A stretch of 64,000 nt of DNA from contig JACGCN010000036.1 in the NCBI GenBank assembly GCA_014905825.1, positions 372,001 to 436,000 of the forward strand, written 5' to 3'. Both the position numbers and the translations under genes were made by a program. The notes below the pieces were generated by a model that saw nothing but the letters and a program-made list of their open reading frames with translations, did not search any database and was not told the DNA's origin. Each line of letters opens with the position of its first letter. Position 1 is the first letter of the stretch. Positions 61,901-64,000 of this stretch are shown here, piece by piece. Source of the stretch: Lyophyllum atratum. Lineage: Eukaryota > Basidiomycota > Agaricomycetes > Agaricales > Lyophyllaceae.

Positions 61901-62269
61901 AAATTAGCTACAGCCATTTCCGAGAGTTGAAAAAAAGCAAACCATAGTCATCACTATAACGTGGACGTGGGTCATATCGCTCACGGTCATAGGGAGACAT
62001 TGACCGGCGTCTCTTTCGGCCGGCTAGAGCATGGGACGAGTTAGCGACGACACGAGAAAAGGTCAAGCTACCGCACCTTCATCTGGAGGTGGGCTGCGAC
62101 TCCGGCGACGGTTATAGTCGTAGCCAGCCCTGTCTCTTTCATAACCCCACCCGCGGTCCCGGTCATAGCCATCATATTCGCTACGGAGAGGTTCTTGAGC
62201 ACCCTCTGGATATGGCGGCCTAGAGCGGGGAGAACGAGAACGAGAACGTGCAGGATAAGTCCAGGACAT
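58959..62269 (-). CDS. ARS2: ARS2/SERRATE zinc-finger protein
   Basis: Nuclear protein linking the cap-binding complex to RNA decay, 3' processing and small-RNA pathways. The ATG at 62269 gives an RS/RY-rich leader (MSWTYPARSRSRSPRSRPPY). The first conserved domain reads LKQYADWFRWFYPQQAIEED, WEKYKKDFAATQLQTMFEHH and SPWFAEKYDP. Middle: VMIRTIPPDIGRVKLEEVCY then SDKK..IEGFKLHVTYNQRP, an RRM-like part. After an acidic K/E linker come the C2H2 finger (FRCKTCQKLFKATSFVEKHI and ANKHPELVKHLDDV) and a G/Y/P-rich region (PPYHTNYWDPHAFN). The last short exon gives MDLVAEGDVELNY at the stop; the last conserved residues resemble the effector-binding C-terminal leg of ARS2. About ten exons. Confidence 0.9.
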
Positions 62270-62577
62270 GTTTAAGAAGAAAGCTGAGTTTTCAGAGAGA
62301 GAGAACAAGACGGCCGATCAGAGCCTGTCTGAGAGAGGTCGAGCATAGTGAAGCACAGACCTCTTGGGATCACGACACGAAGCGTTGGACGTTGGCTACG
62401 GTGAGCTCAACTCTGCTCAATGGTGTTCGCGATCAACCGGCCAACATGCAGACTTCTCACTCATATGACATTTAGACGCCGATTAAAATGTTAGCGAACT
62501 CCGATCTGAGGCCCGTGCGTCTTGCGACACGGTGAACTCGACGGCGGGGAGATGCGAATCTACTCTATCCTTCTAGT
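62270..62577. other. Spacer between ARS2 and ESF2
   Basis: About 300 bp containing the ARS2 promoter and the ESF2 3' flank; no other feature recognised. Confidence 0.4.
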
Positions 62578-63525
62578 CTAGAATATACTCGATAGTACAG
62601 TATCCAATTGTCCCTCAGAAGATTTTTTCTTTTTACGAATTTGTGAGCTTTCCTCGCTCTCCTCGATCGCCCTTTTACTTGGCCGTTCTGTCCGTGGCTT
62701 GAACTGCAACTCTTCACCCTTTTCTCGTTTTTTCTCCGCCCGTTTTTCCAATACACGCGCCAGTTCGACATTCTTGAGGTACTCCTGTTGTTCAGTTCTC
62801 GAGTGAGACAGCTCGACGCGAAGCTTCGCAGCATGAATAGCCGCTTCATGTGCTGCAAGAAAGATACTCTTAATATTACAATGAGGAGGCGTGAAATTGT
62901 CACTCACCGACTTGTTCAGTCAGCATATTCCACTTGAACTTGGGCAAATATTTCATCGTCCAGATGTCGTCGCGCCATCGTGTCCCCTTCTTCCCACCGA
63001 TCGGTTGCGCGTTCAACATCTCGGCGGTGGTGCGAGCAATCTTCTTGTCCTTGAATTCGACCCATCCCTCTGTGAAATGTGCCTTCTTCGTCGCGGTATA
63101 TTTTTTGCGCAAGTATGCCCGCTTCGCATCTGCATAGAAGGCCCCATCAGGCCTTTGACCCTAATTACGATACGGTGTCACACACCTTCCTGCTGCAAGT
63201 AAACGCGTCCAATTTCGCCATGCATACTCATCAGGTGCCGCACTTTCGTCGGTCGCATCCCAGGTGGTATCCGTGAAATATAAATAACACCAGCCCGGTC
63301 CTGGATTTTTTGGAATTCCTCGAGTGCTTCGCGAGTCAAGGGTTTTACGACCTTTTCAGATGGCGCAGAGAAGCCCTCGGGGTCCATGCCCTCGACTAGG
63401 TCGTCAGGTTCTGAGATGTTTTCTTCCTCATCGCTGATTTGTGTCTCATCCTCAGGGTCGGACGCATGAGAGCCACCAAACCGAGATGGCCCTGCTTCTG
63501 ATTCCTCTGGGTGTGATTTTGGCAT
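62578..63525 (-). CDS. ESF2: ESF2/ABT1-type pre-rRNA processing factor (RRM)
   Basis: Nucleolar RRM protein of the small-subunit processome, needed for early 18S pre-rRNA cleavages; yeast Esf2 stimulates the helicase Dbp8. The ATG at 63525 gives [20 protein letters not shown], an acidic leader. The RRM follows: [20 protein letters not shown] and [15 protein letters not shown]. After an intron: [40 protein letters not shown] and [19 protein letters not shown], the family's most conserved block. The last exon is helical and basic ([20 protein letters not shown]) and ends [14 protein letters not shown]. Three to four exons. A CACGTG lies 91 bp upstream of the ATG. Confidence 0.93.
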
Positions 63526-64000
63526 GGATTACGAGAAGGAAGCGTACCGAATCCGTTGCTACACAGTGCTGGGGTCCAGGAACTCAGTCCTGAGGCTGGC
63601 AAAAGTTTATCTGTGCACGTGCTCGCAATGGGTGTTGGCCCCCGGATAAAATAAGACCAAACATGAAATGGTTTCTTCGCTGCTCGAGTCAACTCTTGCA
63701 GTTTATTCCCGGTTTCTACGATCAGTACACGTATCATTCTCTCACAAAAGGCAGCACCTGAAGATAGCATGGACAGTAGAAAGATTTAGAATGCCGATTC
63801 AGGACTCAACGATGTGGTGCCACTGAAGATAACAGTTCAAAGGGGAAGTCCGAAGGATCGTGCCATCCACTCTTCATGGCTCCTACTTTTTAGTGCCGTT
63901 AATCCAAAATTCGTGGATTCCGCAGCCGTTGATGCATAGAAATTCTGGATACCTTTGACGAGCGTTATGGGACCACGGAACCTCGCCAGAAGCCCTCGAT
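63526..64000. other. Right flank upstream of ESF2
   Basis: Contains the ESF2 promoter with CACGTG at 63616-63621 in the context GCACGTGC. A minus-strand open frame to about 63770 has no recognisable motif. No other gene is supported before the window ends. Confidence 0.4.

Overview
This window reads as nuclear DNA of a filamentous basidiomycete, most likely an Agaricomycete. Genes are compact and carry many short introns (mostly 44-75 nt, GT..AG). The gene set fits: a CYP63-like cytochrome P450, an SSK1-type response regulator, a multi-KOW Spt5-like protein, a PMT2-type O-mannosyltransferase and a small GPI-anchored cysteine-rich protein. There are no operons, CRISPR arrays, rRNA genes or intact transposons, and I saw no tRNA. 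Function calls come from domain motifs read in hand-spliced translations; no database search was possible.

Layout. 0.1-1.6 kb (-): EAF-family elongation factor. 2.6-4.0 kb (-) and 4.3-6.3 kb (+): a divergent pair, a UDP-GlcNAc/UDP-xylose transporter (YEA4/SLC35B4 type) and mitochondrial asparaginyl-tRNA synthetase. 6.5-7.5 kb (-): ribosomal protein uL2. 8.7-11.7 kb (+): SS18/SSXT-like SWI/SNF subunit with a Q- and G-rich tail. 12.2-13.3 kb (+): SH3 protein. 13.8-17.2 kb (+): PMT2. 17.6-20.2 kb (-): membrane-anchored alpha/beta hydrolase with a TAP-like C-terminus. 20.5-24.4 kb (-): large orphan protein. 24.8-25.1 kb (+): broken fragment of fructose-bisphosphate aldolase. 25.4-26.0 kb (-): NADAR/YbiA-type protein. 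26.7-29.5 kb (+): P450. 30.1-31.7 kb (-): PHO80-like cyclin. 32.2-33.4 kb (-): NmrA-like NAD(P)-binding protein. 34.8-36.1 kb (-) and 36.3-37.9 kb (+): divergent pair, NCBP3-like protein and KRR1. 39.2-42.0 kb (+): multi-pass membrane orphan. 42.3-45.8 kb (-): P1B copper-type ATPase. 45.9-48.6 kb: gene-poor. 48.7-49.3 kb (-): GPI-anchored small secreted protein. 50.2-53.6 kb (-): Spt5-like KOW protein. 54.7-58.6 kb (-): SSK1. 59.0-62.3 kb (-): ARS2/SERRATE. 62.6-63.5 kb (-): ESF2/ABT1.

Themes. RNA metabolism is well represented (EAF, Spt5-like, ARS2, NCBP3-like, KRR1, ESF2, uL2, AsnRS). ARS2 and NCBP3 belong to the same nuclear cap-binding network in animals, and KRR1 and ESF2 both act in the small-subunit processome. 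Copper transport, stress signalling (SSK1), a Pho85-type cyclin and protein O-mannosylation are also present.

The most unusual signal is in gene structure. KRR1 appears to need a single-nucleotide exon (position 36519) between two well-formed introns to keep its conserved frame. PMT2 needs a 19-nt exon to reach its C-terminal tail. The P450 encodes its ExxR helix across 25-nt and 15-nt exons. Automatic gene callers would probably mis-annotate all three.
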